Source of the DNA: CAZTPC01 sp964615565
GTDB lineage: Bacteria > Patescibacteriota > Saccharimonadia > Saccharimonadales > AWTP1-31
Direction: 5' to 3'
NCBI GenBank assembly: GCA_964615565.1
Contig: CAZTPC010000002.1
Location: forward strand, 16,073 to 80,072
DNA: 64,000 bases
The notes below the pieces were generated by a model, which worked only from the letters and a program-made list of their open reading frames with translations, made no database searches and was not told the DNA's origin. Numbering within the stretch: the stretch's first letter is position 1; each line of letters begins with the position of its first letter. Of this stretch, positions 1-9,707 are shown piece after piece. A program made the position numbers and the translations under genes.

Positions 1-618
1 CCCGGAGAGCATATTGCCCCACTGGTCAGAGCCGCCGATCTGTAGAACAGCGCCATGATCCTTAAAAAGCTGCCAGTAGTCGTAGCCTTGAATCATGCTA
101 TAGCTAAACTCAGCATAACTGATACCAGAACCACCTTCGCCAATACGCGATGAGATAAAGTCTCGTTGCAAAAGCTCGGTCATACTGAAATGCTTGCCGA
201 CATCACGCAAGAAATCTAAGTAGCCAATATCCTTAAACCAATCGTAGTTGTCGACCGGGGTATAGCTCATGCCAGAAAAGATTAGATCAACCTGTTTTCG
301 TATTCCACGAACGTTTGCTAGCACCTCTTCGCGAGGCTTCAATGCTCTTTCGTCATCTTTGCCGCCCGGGTCGCCAATGAGGCTGGTAGCTCCACCGACT
401 AGTAAGACTGCCTTCCAGCCGTGTTTTCTGAGGCGCCTCGCCATTAAGAATATTGCTAAGTTACCAATGGTCATGCTGTCTGAAGAATTGCAATCAACAC
501 CTAGATAAAACGTCTTTGGCGTATCAAGCCAGGTTAGATCGTCAAATGTTTTATCTTTTACTTGGTCGCGCCAAGTGAGCTCTTCGCTCAATGTCATCTG
601 TGGTGTTGATTTTGTCAT
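1..618 (-). CDS. tyrS: Tyrosyl-tRNA synthetase, C-terminal part outside window
   Basis: Class I aminoacyl-tRNA synthetase that charges tRNA-Tyr in the cytoplasm. The first 206 codons are present; the gene runs off the window at base 1, so the KMSKS loop and the tRNA-binding C-terminus are not visible. Recognisable TyrRS blocks are GGATSLIGDPGGK, EFSYSMIQGYDYW and GGSDQWGN. The HIGH-like signature reads TIGN, with threonine in the first histidine position. The start is the ATG at 618: a TATACT hexamer on the minus strand (630-625) ends six bases before it and there is no Shine-Dalgarno, so the mRNA is probably leaderless. Divergent from the penicillin-binding protein gene. Identity is secure; the symbol follows from family. 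Confidence 0.93.
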   Translation of the reverse strand, partial: MTKSTPQMTLSEELTWRDQVKDKTFDDLTWLDTPKTFYLGVDCNSSDSMTIGNLAIFLMARRLRKHGWKAVLLVGGATSLIGDPGGKDDERALKPREEVLANVRGIRKQVDLIFSGMSYTPVDNYDWFKDIGYLDFLRDVGKHFSMTELLQRDFISSRIGEGGSGISYAEFSYSMIQGYDYWQLFKDHGAVLQIGGSDQWGNMLSG

Positions 619-624
619 GCCATA

Positions 625-630
625 AGTATA
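625..630 (-). promoter_or_regulatory. tyrS -10 element, leaderless geometry
   Basis: TATACT on the minus strand with exactly six bases (TATGGC) between it and the tyrS ATG. A transcript starting seven bases past the hexamer would begin on the A of the start codon. Confidence 0.6.
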
Positions 631-674
631 CAGGAGTAGCATTGGGGTTGGCCAAAGACCTAGTGTTTTTCAGC

Positions 675-701
675 TTGTTTCGCGCCGGTATTTGCTATAC
701 T
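675..701 (+). promoter_or_regulatory. Promoter of penicillin-binding protein gene
   Basis: TTGTTT at 675-680 and an extended -10, TGC-TATACT, at 693-701 with a short 15-base spacer. AAAGGAG at 711-717 could be a ribosome binding site but lies 14 bases from the ATG at 732. A second TATACT (721-726) sits only five bases from the ATG, so the exact start of transcription is open. Confidence 0.5.
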
Positions 702-731
702 GGGTGCATCAAAGGAGCAATATACTAATTC

Positions 732-3700
732 ATGAGCACCTCTAGTTCAAATTCAAATTCTACTGGCGGTAGAAAGCCTGTTAACCCAACGAAAATAAGT
801 AAGAACCGTCATGTCACTCGAAGCGGCAAGACCATTAAGATTAATCGCAGCCTTGCAGAGCGCATTACTGCACAGAAAAGCGCCAAGGCAAACCGCAAGG
901 CTGAACGTCTAGCGACACTTCCTAAGGGTCGTGTAAAGCGCTTCCTATATCACTTCCAACCAAAGCGCATGTATAAGTACTGGTTTAGTCGAGACGGCGG
1001 CATTATGGCACTCAAGATTATGGGTGTTGGATTCATTGCCGGGTTCCTGCTTCTTGTTGGTTTATTTGCCTACTTCCGTAAGGATCTCCCAAACCTGCGT
1101 GATATTAATGGCGACCAGTTCGGTGGAAGCATTCGTTACTTTGACCGTACCGGTAAAATCCTGCTCTGGGAAGATTACGATGCTATGAAGCGCATCCCGG
1201 TTGGCCAAGAAGGCCAAAACCAGTATATGCGTGACGCTACAGTAGCTATTGAAGACAAGGACTTCTTCCGTCATGGAGGATTTGATGTTCGCGGTATTAT
1301 GCGTGCTGGCGTCACAAATATAACTGGAAAAGGTAATACCCAAGGTGGCTCTACTATTACCCAGCAGTTAGTTAAGTTGACCCAGAACTGGACTAAGGAC
1401 CGATCTTACACTCGCAAAGCTAAAGAACTTATCCTGTCTGTAGAACTGGAACGCAGTTACTCTAAGCAAGAAATTCTTGCTGGGTATCTCGACACGGCTC
1501 CATATGGAAACGTACAGTACGGCGTAGAAGCAGCAACTCGTGACTATTTCCATAAGGGTGCAAACGAGCTAACTCTCGACGAAGCAGCCTTTATGGCGGC
1601 TATCCCTCAGTCACCATCCTTCTACTCGCCATATGGCGCATATTACAAAGCTAACACCGAGGAATCCAAGACAGCTTTGGTTGCGCGACAGCGATATATT
1701 CTCAACCTTATGTACGAACAGAAGATGATCACAAAGCAGCAGCGAGACGACGCTAAGAAGGTTGATACGATCGCTAAGGTACAAGAGCAGCCACAGAATA
1801 AATACGCTGGTATTAAGGCTCCATACTTTGTCCTTGCAGCCAAGAAACAACTCGAAGAACAGCGCGGTGGTGTTGACTCTGCCAAGGTTGGTGGATGGAC
1901 AGTTACTACAACCCTAGACATGGACAAGCAAACACTTGCCGAGGAGCAAGTACAGAAGGGTCTAGCGCAAGTTAAGCGACAAGGTGGTGATGAAATCGCC
2001 TTTGCAGCCGAAGATGTCAAGACCGGACAAATGGTTGCAGTTGTAGGCGGTGTAGACTTTACAGATCCTGATCACGGTAAGTTTAACTATGCAACTTCTC
2101 CATTACCTCCTGGGTCTAGCTTTAAGCCATACGACTACACAACACTTATTGATACCAAGCCAAACGTTGGTGCTGGTTCGGTTATCTATGACACCCAAGG
2201 CCCTGTAGGTGGCTACAAATGTACAAACAAGAACCGACCTAAAGAGGATAAGAACGCTAACTGTCTATGGGACTATGACTTCCACTACCCAGGGCCACTT
2301 ACGCTTCGTTACTCACTCGGTGGTTCTCGTAACGTGCCTGCAGTTAAGGCCATGCTGATGGCCGGTGTTGATAAGACGATCAGTACGGCCGAAAAGCTTG
2401 GCTTAAAGAGTGGTTATAAGTGTTACGGTGACGAAGAATATAGCAAAGAAATTCCATGCTACGAATCATCTGCTATCGGTGACGGCGCATACTTACACCT
2501 CGATGAGCATGTCCATGGCTACGCAAGCCTTTCTCGTAACGGATTGAATATTCCTCAGACCTACATTCTTAAGATCACTAACTCATCTGGTAAGACGCTC
2601 AGCGAATGGAAGCCAAGTAAGGGCACCCAAGCTGTTAAGGCGGAATCTGCCTACATCGTGTCCGATATGTTGAGTGACCCAAATGCTAGTTACTTCCCTG
2701 CTGGTCGTAAGCCACATCGATACAAGGGTTGGAAGTTCGCCATGAAGACCGGTACTACTAACGACAACAAAGATGGTTGGATGATGGGTTATTCTCCGCA
2801 GTACGCTGCAGGTGTCTGGGTTGGCTATCATACTCGTCAAAAAGTTATGACCGGAACTATGGAAGCTATGACACAACCAGTGTGGCAGGGATGGATGAAT
2901 AAGGCGCATGACAACATTACGCCTTTCGATCGTGTTAAGCCTGCCGGTATCCAAACACAACCAGCGTATGTGGTTCGTTCCGCCCCAAGTAGTAAGACGT
3001 CTGGTGCAGTTATTCCTAGCCCGGCTACCGACCTCTTCCCATCATGGTACAAACCGACTGCTAAGACATCTAGCGATCAGACTATCGATAAAGTCTCTGG
3101 CAAACTAGCGACTGACTGTACTCCTGATGCTGCCAAGGATAAGACAACTGGCGCAGCGGCAAACCAGTTCTCTGTAGATACTATTGCAAGCGGTGGTGGT
3201 GCGAGCGGCGCAGATACCAATAATAAGGACGACGTACATAACTGTAGCGACATAAAGCCAAGTATTGGTCTGAACATGACATCTAGTGGTGGAAGCTATC
3301 TATTGTCTGTTGATGTTACCCAAGGTACGCACCCAATCTCTAGTGATAAGTTCACTGGTAAGGTTAACTACATTGTTGATGGACAGATTGTACAAACGGT
3401 CGATATTAGCGGCCCAGGCTCAGGCCTTGCAAGCTACACGTACACACCTGACTTCACGGGTACAAAAGCAATCTACGCCCAAGTCGTCGACAGTGTCCTC
3501 TATGACAACTCAAGCCAAGAAGGAACAGTTACCGGCGGTGGTAATACAGGCCTAACACTTGATGTTAGCGGAGGAGGCCCTTACAGTGCTGTCTGGAACA
3601 GTATTTCTGGATACAGCACCTACACGCTTTGCTATGGCAATAACTCGCCATCAACTTGTTCGAATGTAACCGGTACATCGGCAGTCATTCCAACTTTCTC

Positions 3701-3770
3701 AGGCAGCAATAAGAAAGCTCTTGTTAAGACTAACGATAGCGCTGTTACTTCTTCGACTGTTGGCTTCTAG
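732..3770 (+). CDS. Class A penicillin-binding protein (PBP1A-like)
   Basis: Bifunctional peptidoglycan synthase: a glycosyltransferase (GT51) polymerises lipid II and a transpeptidase cross-links the stems, outside the membrane. Order seen: basic Ser/Lys-rich cytoplasmic tail (1-88); one membrane segment (about 91-115); GT51 domain with catalytic EDKDFF (Glu174), the GGSTITQQLVK block and the ILAGYLDTAPYG block; transpeptidase with SSFK (Ser462, Lys465), an SRN motif and KTG (672-674); then a long Ser/Thr/Gly-rich C-terminal part that looks like beta-sandwich modules. At 1012 residues it is longer than most PBP1A proteins because of the N-terminal tail and C-terminal extension. Monocistronic; ends convergently 15 bases from radA. 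The class A assignment is secure; the role of the tail is unknown. Confidence 0.95.
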   Translation: MSTSSSNSNSTGGRKPVNPTKISKNRHVTRSGKTIKINRSLAERITAQKSAKANRKAERLATLPKGRVKRFLYHFQPKRMYKYWFSRDGGIMALKIMGVGFIAGFLLLVGLFAYFRKDLPNLRDINGDQFGGSIRYFDRTGKILLWEDYDAMKRIPVGQEGQNQYMRDATVAIEDKDFFRHGGFDVRGIMRAGVTNITGKGNTQGGSTITQQLVKLTQNWTKDRSYTRKAKELILSVELERSYSKQEILAGYLDTAPYGNVQYGVEAATRDYFHKGANELTLDEAAFMAAIPQSPSFYSPYGAYYKANTEESKTALVARQRYILNLMYEQKMITKQQRDDAKKVDTIAKVQEQPQNKYAGIKAPYFVLAAKKQLEEQRGGVDSAKVGGWTVTTTLDMDKQTLAEEQVQKGLAQVKRQGGDEIAFAAEDVKTGQMVAVVGGVDFTDPDHGKFNYATSPLPPGSSFKPYDYTTLIDTKPNVGAGSVIYDTQGPVGGYKCTNKNRPKEDKNANCLWDYDFHYPGPLTLRYSLGGSRNVPAVKAMLMAGVDKTISTAEKLGLKSGYKCYGDEEYSKEIPCYESSAIGDGAYLHLDEHVHGYASLSRNGLNIPQTYILKITNSSGKTLSEWKPSKGTQAVKAESAYIVSDMLSDPNASYFPAGRKPHRYKGWKFAMKTGTTNDNKDGWMMGYSPQYAAGVWVGYHTRQKVMTGTMEAMTQPVWQGWMNKAHDNITPFDRVKPAGIQTQPAYVVRSAPSSKTSGAVIPSPATDLFPSWYKPTAKTSSDQTIDKVSGKLATDCTPDAAKDKTTGAAANQFSVDTIASGGGASGADTNNKDDVHNCSDIKPSIGLNMTSSGGSYLLSVDVTQGTHPISSDKFTGKVNYIVDGQIVQTVDISGPGSGLASYTYTPDFTGTKAIYAQVVDSVLYDNSSQEGTVTGGGNTGLTLDVSGGGPYSAVWNSISGYSTYTLCYGNNSPSTCSNVTGTSAVIPTFSGSNKKALVKTNDSAVTSSTVGF

Positions 3771-3785
3771 CTAATTGGTAAGCAG

Positions 3786-5132
3786 TTAGGGTTCGAGGTA
3801 TTTGTTGAGGGCGGTGCGGACTGAGTCTACACCAAAGAGTTCTTTTGGAGATTTTCCACTACGAATAACTGGACCTATAGCGCCATCGAAACCTAGCTTC
3901 TTGGCCTCGGCTACCCGCTTTTCGATAAACGGTACATGACGAATTTCGCCGCTTAAACCGAGCTCGCCAAACACAACAGCATTCTTCTTGAGCTGGAGCC
4001 CTTTGCTGGCGCTAGCAATTGCCATGACAACCGCAAGATCTGCGGCAGGTTCGCTGATCTTGATACCACCAACCACGTTGATGTAGATATCTTGGTCTGC
4101 AAGATTGAGCTTAGTCCGGCGTTCGAGCATAGCAATGAGCAAGTTCACGCGGTTCAGATCTATACCACTGGCGGCTCGTTTAGGGTAGCCATAGCTTGTG
4201 CGGTTTACAAGAGCCTGCACCTCTACTAACAGTGGGCGGCTGCCTTCCATAGTTGCGAGCACGATTGATCCATCACTGACCTGTCGTTCTGCAAGTAGTG
4301 CGGCGGATGGGTTCTTGACCGGTTGTAGGCCGTTATCGAGCATCTCAAAGATGCCAGTCTCGTTTGTTGAGCCATACCTATTCTTTATACTTCGCAGAAG
4401 CTTGAACCCACCGTAGCGGTCGCCTTCTAGTTGTAATACGACATCTACAACGTGCTCTAACACCTTTGGCCCTGCGATAGAGCCTTCTTTTGTGACATGG
4501 CCTACGAGTACAAGCGCTGTGTTGCTTTCTTTTGCCACAACACTAAGTAAGTGGGTGCTGTTGGTAATCTGGCTAACCGTCCCAGGTGCGGAGGAGATCT
4601 TGTTGGTACTAACGGTCTGAATTGAGTCAACTACTACTAACTGATACGCACCGTCGGCGATTGTTGCTGCAATGTCATCTGCGCTGTCACTAGATACAAT
4701 GTCGAGTTTGGCGCTCTTTGCCCCTAGTCGCTCAGCACGCAGTGCGACCTGGTGGGCGGACTCTTCGCCACTGACGTAGAGGATAGGGACACTCGAAGCT
4801 AGCGCATTGGCTAGTTGAAGAAGGATAGTACTTTTACCAATACCAGGTTGTCCGGCAATAAGGTTGACACTACCAGGTACAAAACCTCCACCAAGCACAG
4901 TATCGACTTCTTGCATGCCAGACATTAGGCGAGGTTCGCGACCCTTTTTGGCTACTTTGGATAACGGTGACGGCTTTAGGCTGTGCCCAGACTTGGTGGC
5001 TTCAGCCATAGAATCAACTGAAAGCTGTTCTTGAAGCGTATTCCATTCGCCGCATGCATGGCAACGGCCAGCCCAGGTGCTTGATATCGCACCGCAATTA
5101 CTACATTCGTAACGAACGTTCTTCTTCGCCAA
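3786..5132 (-). CDS. radA: DNA repair protein RadA (Sms)
   Basis: RecA-like ATPase that helps process recombination intermediates and branch migration. Seen: an N-terminal C4 zinc finger (Cys10, Cys13, Cys24, Cys27), Walker A GQPGIGKST (about 94-102), the RadA-specific KNRYGST motif, and a C-terminal Lon-protease-like domain. The length of 448 residues is normal for RadA. The start codon is TTG at 5132, chosen because a strong AAAAGGAG lies just upstream and the product then begins MAKKNVRYEC. It is separated by 38 bases from the upstream membrane HExxH gene (5171) on the same strand and may be co-transcribed with it. Confidence 0.96.
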   Translation of the reverse strand: MAKKNVRYECSNCGAISSTWAGRCHACGEWNTLQEQLSVDSMAEATKSGHSLKPSPLSKVAKKGREPRLMSGMQEVDTVLGGGFVPGSVNLIAGQPGIGKSTILLQLANALASSVPILYVSGEESAHQVALRAERLGAKSAKLDIVSSDSADDIAATIADGAYQLVVVDSIQTVSTNKISSAPGTVSQITNSTHLLSVVAKESNTALVLVGHVTKEGSIAGPKVLEHVVDVVLQLEGDRYGGFKLLRSIKNRYGSTNETGIFEMLDNGLQPVKNPSAALLAERQVSDGSIVLATMEGSRPLLVEVQALVNRTSYGYPKRAASGIDLNRVNLLIAMLERRTKLNLADQDIYINVVGGIKISEPAADLAVVMAIASASKGLQLKKNAVVFGELGLSGEIRHVPFIEKRVAEAKKLGFDGAIGPVIRSGKSPKELFGVDSVRTALNKYLEP

Positions 5133-5170
5133 TTCCCTCTCCTTTTGTCTCTATATTCTAACAGATCAGG

Positions 5171-6412
5171 CTAAATGTCTTTGACACTTGGGGTTATCCG
5201 ACTATCAAGCGCTTTTTCGAGTTCTTGGGCTTCGGCGGCGACGTTGTTGCGTTCCGTAAGTATATTTCGGTAGTCAGTCACTAGTTGTTTGGTCTCGGCT
5301 ATGAGACCTCTGAAAGGAACTAAACTCTTGTTGTAAGCTGATACACCAGCATTGTATTCGTCTATTTGTCCTGCTTTCAGTAGGCCGTCCAGGCGCTTAC
5401 TTTCGGCAGTTATAGTCGCTTGTTGTGTATCCAACTCTGTATTGTTGGCATCAATCTGAGATTCAATATCTTTTAATTGTTTATCTAGAGCTTCAACTTT
5501 GTCTTTTCGTTTCTTAAATTCAGCTTGATAGTCAGAAGCAAACGTAGTGATCGCGGCCCTGTTTTCAAAGTACTGTTTGTAATAATTCTCTAGGTCAGTT
5601 GGTAGATTAGCGACTTCGGTTCCAAGAATAGAATGAAGTTCGTTAGTAATATCCGCGCCACTCTTTTTATACTCGCCTATCTTGTCTTTGATGTTCTGAT
5701 CGTCAACAGATGTATAGGCAGAGTCAAGCATGCTTGCCACTCGTTTTTGTTCACTAAAGCTGAGACGGCCGTATGCTGCATGTAGCATTTCGTGAGCCGC
5801 AGTTACTTGCTCAACACCTTCGAGTCGTTGATCGTCTACTTTTAGAACAAATATCCCGCCGGCTTCATTACCGCAACCGACCACTTTTGTGACTATCGTG
5901 CCACCCTTACAGTTGAGTGTGCGACGTGGCTTGTAGCATCCGAGTACGATTGACGCTTCGCCTTCCTCGCAACTCTTATAGAATGCTGCCTTTTCTTGCA
6001 ATTGTGGGTTCTGAAGATAGAAGATCTTACGAGCCTTGGAGGTCATAGTATCTTCAGTTGCAAGTCTGCTTGCGTCAACAGTAGGTGTGTAATTTCGCAG
6101 TGCCCACCAGTCCAGGATGTTCTGTCTTTGCCAGAACCCTATAGACAGTGCAGCTGCTAAGAGTACGGCAAAGAGGATGCGGCCCCATGATCGTTTCTGC
6201 GGGAGTGGGTCTGGTGTTTTAGTAGCACTATCTACGTGTGTTTGTGGTTTTAATTCTGTAGTAGCAGCAGGTGACTCTTGAGCTGCGGCTTCACGCTCGG
6301 CACGAAGTCTATGTGCGCGTTCCACTAACGAAGCGCCATCCGTCGGTGGGGTGGCTGGAGTATCGGCTTTTGGCGTGTCAGTAGACTTCGGTGGATCCGC
6401 TTGTGGTTGCAT
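5171..6412 (-). CDS. Membrane-anchored HExxH protein with coiled coil
   Basis: No family name recognised. The 413-residue protein has a Pro/Thr/Ala-rich N-terminus, one membrane segment (about 76-95), then an outside region with the zinc-metallopeptidase signature HEMLH (His207, Glu208, His211) and a cysteine cluster (Cys148, 159, 168, 180) that could form disulfides. The C-terminal third (about 300-410) is heptad-rich and predicted by eye to be coiled coil. HExxH suggests a membrane-tethered protease acting outside the cytoplasm, but the third zinc ligand cannot be named. The ATG at 6412 lies eight bases after a TATACT (6426-6421, minus strand), again a leaderless arrangement. The function is inferred from one motif only. 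Confidence 0.75.
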   Translation of the reverse strand: MQPQADPPKSTDTPKADTPATPPTDGASLVERAHRLRAEREAAAQESPAATTELKPQTHVDSATKTPDPLPQKRSWGRILFAVLLAAALSIGFWQRQNILDWWALRNYTPTVDASRLATEDTMTSKARKIFYLQNPQLQEKAAFYKSCEEGEASIVLGCYKPRRTLNCKGGTIVTKVVGCGNEAGGIFVLKVDDQRLEGVEQVTAAHEMLHAAYGRLSFSEQKRVASMLDSAYTSVDDQNIKDKIGEYKKSGADITNELHSILGTEVANLPTDLENYYKQYFENRAAITTFASDYQAEFKKRKDKVEALDKQLKDIESQIDANNTELDTQQATITAESKRLDGLLKAGQIDEYNAGVSAYNKSLVPFRGLIAETKQLVTDYRNILTERNNVAAEAQELEKALDSRITPSVKDI

Positions 6413-6449
6413 ACTCTACTAGTATACCTCAGATACGGCTCTAATTAAT

Positions 6450-8924
6450 CTACTCTGACTTGGCTGAATATGTCAGCTTTTTGCTCTTGAGCCCGACCTG
6501 TACTATAGTTCCTTTTCCGTAGTTGTGTCGCAGGAGCTCTTCGGCAATGTGGTCTTCGATCGTGTCTTGAATTAATCGGCGCATCGGACGAACACCATTT
6601 TTAGCATCATAGCCTTCTTCGAGCATGTGCCTCTTGGCTACCTGACTTACGTCCAATGCAATACCGTGCTTCCCAAGCCTCTCGCTAAGTTCGTTGATCT
6701 GTAGATCCAAAATCTTCAGTGCATTCTCCTTGGTTAGTGCACGGAATACGATAATCTTGTCAATTCGGTTGAGTAGTTCTGGCCGCATGAGTTTCTTGAG
6801 CTCATCCTGAACTTTATCTTTGTTGCGCTCGTGTAAGCTGTTGAGGTCTTTCTTGTCTTCAGGCGATAGTACCTGGAACCCAAGACTTGCTTCTTGCTGG
6901 AGTTTCTCGGCACCCAAGTTGCTAGTCATGATTACGATAGTGTTGCTGAAGTCGATTTTTCGACCCTTTGCATCGGTGAGCACCCCGTCTTCGAGGATTT
7001 GTAATAGCATGTTAAATACCTCTGGGTGTGCTTTTTCGATTTCATCAAATAGGATGAGACTGTAAGGTTGTCGTCTGACCTTGTCGGTAAGTTGACCACC
7101 TTCGTCATAGCCGACGTAGCCAGCTGGTGCCCCAACTAATCGTGACACGTTGTGGCGTTCGGTGAACTCACTCATATCAATCTTGATGAGTGCATCTCGG
7201 CTGCCAAAAAAATTATCAGCTAGCACTCGAGCAAGTTCGGTTTTACCAACGCCTGTTGGTCCGAGGAAGATGAACGAGCCGATGGGCCTTTTGCTAGTGG
7301 CGATGCCTGAACGGCTTCGGCGGATAGCGCGTGACACGGCTTGGATGGCTTCGTGCTGACCAATAATGTGCTTGCCAATTGTCTTCTCTAGATTAAGTAA
7401 GTATTTTGCTTCGGAACGGATTACTCGCTGCACAGGTACTCCGGTAATTCGTGCGACAACTTCGGCCACCTGATCACTGGTCACCTTGAGCGTGTTGGCT
7501 GATTTACCATCGCTGTGAAGTTTCTTTAATTCAGCTTCGATTTGGCTGGCACGAGTTTTATATTCTGCTGCTTTTTCGTAATTTTCACTTTCGCCAGCTT
7601 CTTCTTTTCGAGCGTTAACTAGTTTTAACTCTTTCTTTAGGTTGCGAATCTCAGGTGGAGTTTTCCCCTTGCCTACACGAAGATGTGCTGCGGTTTCGTC
7701 GAGTAGATCAATAGCCTTATCTGGCATGAATCGATCGTTAATATACCGTCCAGCAAAGTTGACGATATCAGAGAGTACTTCGTCGTCGACAGTTACATTA
7801 TGGAATTCTTCATAGTGTTTGCGCAGACCCTTAAGTATGGCAAGTGTCTCCGGGAGAGTTGTTTCCGGCACCTGTACCGGCTGGAAGCGTCGCTCTAGTG
7901 CAGCATCTTTTTCGATGTGCTTGGTGTACTCGGTGGTTGTAGTCGCACCAATCAGTTGCATTTTACCGCGGGCTAAGGCTGGTTTAAGAATATTACCTGC
8001 ATCCATTGCGCCTTCGGCAGAGCCGGCACCGACAATCAGATGTAGTTCGTCAATAAAGACAATGGCATTTTTGTCGTCTTCGAGTTCGGCCATAACTTTT
8101 TTGAGGCGCTCTTCGAACTCACCACGATACTTAGTACCTGCAATCATGCCGGCTAGGTCGAGCATAATGATACGCTTGTCGAGTAAGCTATCTGGCACAT
8201 CCTCGGACACTATTCTTTGCGCCAAGCCTTCTACGATTGCAGTTTTACCTACACCAGGTTCACCGATAAGTACTGGATTGTTCTTAGTACGTCGGTTAAG
8301 GATGGTTACTACTCTAGAAATTTGTTTTTCGCGGCCGACTACAGGATCGAGTTTGTTGGTTCGAGCTTGAGCTGTTAGATCAGTACCAAAGAAATCGAGT
8401 GCTGTCTTTGGTGTTTTTTTGCCACGACGCTTAGTCGTGCTCGGGCCTTCTCCAGACATACTCTGGCTGCTAAGGAACTGCTCTAGCTCAGAAGTTAACC
8501 CATCTACATTGATATTCATATCGCGGAGCAAGGTGGTAGCTCGAGCATTCTTTTGGCTGAGGATGCTATATAGGATATGTTCTGTGCCGCAGAAGTCTTG
8601 TGCAAAATCTTGTGCAATATCATAGGCCATTTTTAGGGTGATCTTAGACATTTCGCTAAGACCTTTAGCATTAATACTATTAACGGCAACAGACTTTGGT
8701 GTCAGGTTTAGGGCAAGTCGTGCACGATCGAGTGTAACGCCGGCACCTTCTAAAAGCTTCGCACCCATGCTGTTATCTTGCGCGAGGACGCCTAGTAATA
8801 AATGTTCAGTACCAATATAGCTACTGCCAAAGCTCCGGGCTATAGCGTCGGCGTGTTTTAGACTCTGCAGAGCATTGTCTGTGAGATGATTTAAAAAGTC
8901 TTGAAAGTCTGGTGTATCTTGCAT
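6450..8924 (-). CDS. clpC: ATP-dependent Clp protease ATP-binding subunit ClpC
   Basis: Hsp100 unfoldase that feeds proteins to ClpP. Order: two Clp_N repeats (about 1-150), AAA+ D1 with GEPGVGKTA, a middle region containing a UVR-like coiled segment ([19 protein letters not shown]), AAA+ D2 with GPTGVGKTE, and a D2-small domain. The UVR segment and 824-residue length point to ClpC rather than ClpA or ClpB. The start is the ATG at 8924 preceded by an AAGGGGG ribosome binding site, so this mRNA has a real leader, unlike many neighbours. A perfect CIRCE operator covers the promoter, so HrcA control of heat-shock induction is expected. Very confident for family; ClpC versus ClpE-like is slightly less certain. 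Confidence 0.95.
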   Translation of the reverse strand: MQDTPDFQDFLNHLTDNALQSLKHADAIARSFGSSYIGTEHLLLGVLAQDNSMGAKLLEGAGVTLDRARLALNLTPKSVAVNSINAKGLSEMSKITLKMAYDIAQDFAQDFCGTEHILYSILSQKNARATTLLRDMNINVDGLTSELEQFLSSQSMSGEGPSTTKRRGKKTPKTALDFFGTDLTAQARTNKLDPVVGREKQISRVVTILNRRTKNNPVLIGEPGVGKTAIVEGLAQRIVSEDVPDSLLDKRIIMLDLAGMIAGTKYRGEFEERLKKVMAELEDDKNAIVFIDELHLIVGAGSAEGAMDAGNILKPALARGKMQLIGATTTTEYTKHIEKDAALERRFQPVQVPETTLPETLAILKGLRKHYEEFHNVTVDDEVLSDIVNFAGRYINDRFMPDKAIDLLDETAAHLRVGKGKTPPEIRNLKKELKLVNARKEEAGESENYEKAAEYKTRASQIEAELKKLHSDGKSANTLKVTSDQVAEVVARITGVPVQRVIRSEAKYLLNLEKTIGKHIIGQHEAIQAVSRAIRRSRSGIATSKRPIGSFIFLGPTGVGKTELARVLADNFFGSRDALIKIDMSEFTERHNVSRLVGAPAGYVGYDEGGQLTDKVRRQPYSLILFDEIEKAHPEVFNMLLQILEDGVLTDAKGRKIDFSNTIVIMTSNLGAEKLQQEASLGFQVLSPEDKKDLNSLHERNKDKVQDELKKLMRPELLNRIDKIIVFRALTKENALKILDLQINELSERLGKHGIALDVSQVAKRHMLEEGYDAKNGVRPMRRLIQDTIEDHIAEELLRHNYGKGTIVQVGLKSKKLTYSAKSE

Positions 8925-8968
8925 AGTTCCCCCTTCGTAAAGAGTTTTGGCGAGTGATCGCTATATAA

Positions 8969-8997
8969 ATGATAGCAATTTAGCACTCACCATGCAA
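8969..8997 (-). promoter_or_regulatory. clpC promoter overlapping CIRCE
   Basis: Minus strand TTGCAT (8997-8992), 17-base spacer, TATCAT (8974-8969). The -35 lies inside the CIRCE loop and half the operator fills the spacer, so a bound HrcA would block RNA polymerase. Confidence 0.7.
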
Positions 8998-9006
8998 GAG
9001 TGCTAA
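8980..9006. promoter_or_regulatory. CIRCE operator (HrcA binding site)
   Basis: Perfect match to the CIRCE consensus: TTAGCACTC (8980-8988), nine bases, GAGTGCTAA (8998-9006). It is located between clpC and the lipoprotein gene and overlaps the clpC promoter. It also lies just after the end of the nusA-lipoprotein operon. Confidence 0.95.
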
Positions 9007-9014
9007 TTAAAGAG

Positions 9015-9707
9015 TTAGTTACCTATTCGGCCACCTATTTGGCCATCAGATTCGATACCCTTATCTAGCTGAGATACACACTGACCTATGATTAGGCTGG
9101 ACCGCAAAAACTCCTCCGAAGTGGCATTGCCGGTAAGATCTATAGCGATCATACGCATAACTGGGCCACCATCCGGTAATGTGATGTCTAACGCAGGATC
9201 GAAATTTACTGTTTCGGAGATTCGTCTTAGACCATCTCCCGCCGTAGGAATAATAAGACCACCGTCACCATCTTCATTAGACGGGTCATCGTCTGGAATT
9301 CTGCTATCAGAATCAAATGTCATTGGTCGACTATGAACGATGTCACCAGTCCTTGGATCTTGTCCAACAAGTGCGCCAATATCTTTGTCTGACTCTGGGT
9401 CGTGAATTTCGTAGTAACCAGGTTTTGCAACCAGAGCCATATAGCTACCTTCGGAATCATGTAACTGTATTCCCGCACAGGCACCAGGATATATATCTAG
9501 GGTGATGTGACCGTCGGCGGCATCTTCTTGTAGTCGCGCATCAAATACGTCTGTTAGGTGAGTATTACCACTAGGAAAACTTTCTGGATTGGTGGTTGTG
9601 GATGTGCCTCTCTGTTCAGGTGAGAGAGAAATCTCCCCATGAGAACCACACCCTCCAAGAAGGAGGGTGGTGGTTAAGACTGCTCCAGCGAGAACTCGGC
9701 TTCTCAC
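9015..9707 (-). CDS. Putative lipoprotein
   Basis: 230 residues with a classic lipoprotein signal: short basic start, hydrophobic stretch and lipobox LLGGC (Cys20). The mature part is Asp/Ser/Gly-rich with no recognised domain. The GTG start at 9707 shares one base with the nusA stop (TAGTG), so translation is coupled to nusA and the GTG is the only start that keeps the full signal peptide. Exported and lipid-anchored by prediction; function unknown. Its place behind nusA is unusual, since infB or rimP are the common neighbours. Confidence 0.8.
   Translation of the reverse strand: MRSRVLAGAVLTTTLLLGGCGSHGEISLSPEQRGTSTTTNPESFPSGNTHLTDVFDARLQEDAADGHITLDIYPGACAGIQLHDSEGSYMALVAKPGYYEIHDPESDKDIGALVGQDPRTGDIVHSRPMTFDSDSRIPDDDPSNEDGDGGLIIPTAGDGLRRISETVNFDPALDITLPDGGPVMRMIAIDLTGNATSEEFLRSSLIIGQCVSQLDKGIESDGQIGGRIGN

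Noticed and set aside
7819..8370. 183-residue plus-strand ORF
   Set aside because: Lies fully inside clpC in antisense, with no domain and no promoter; a shadow of a constrained gene.
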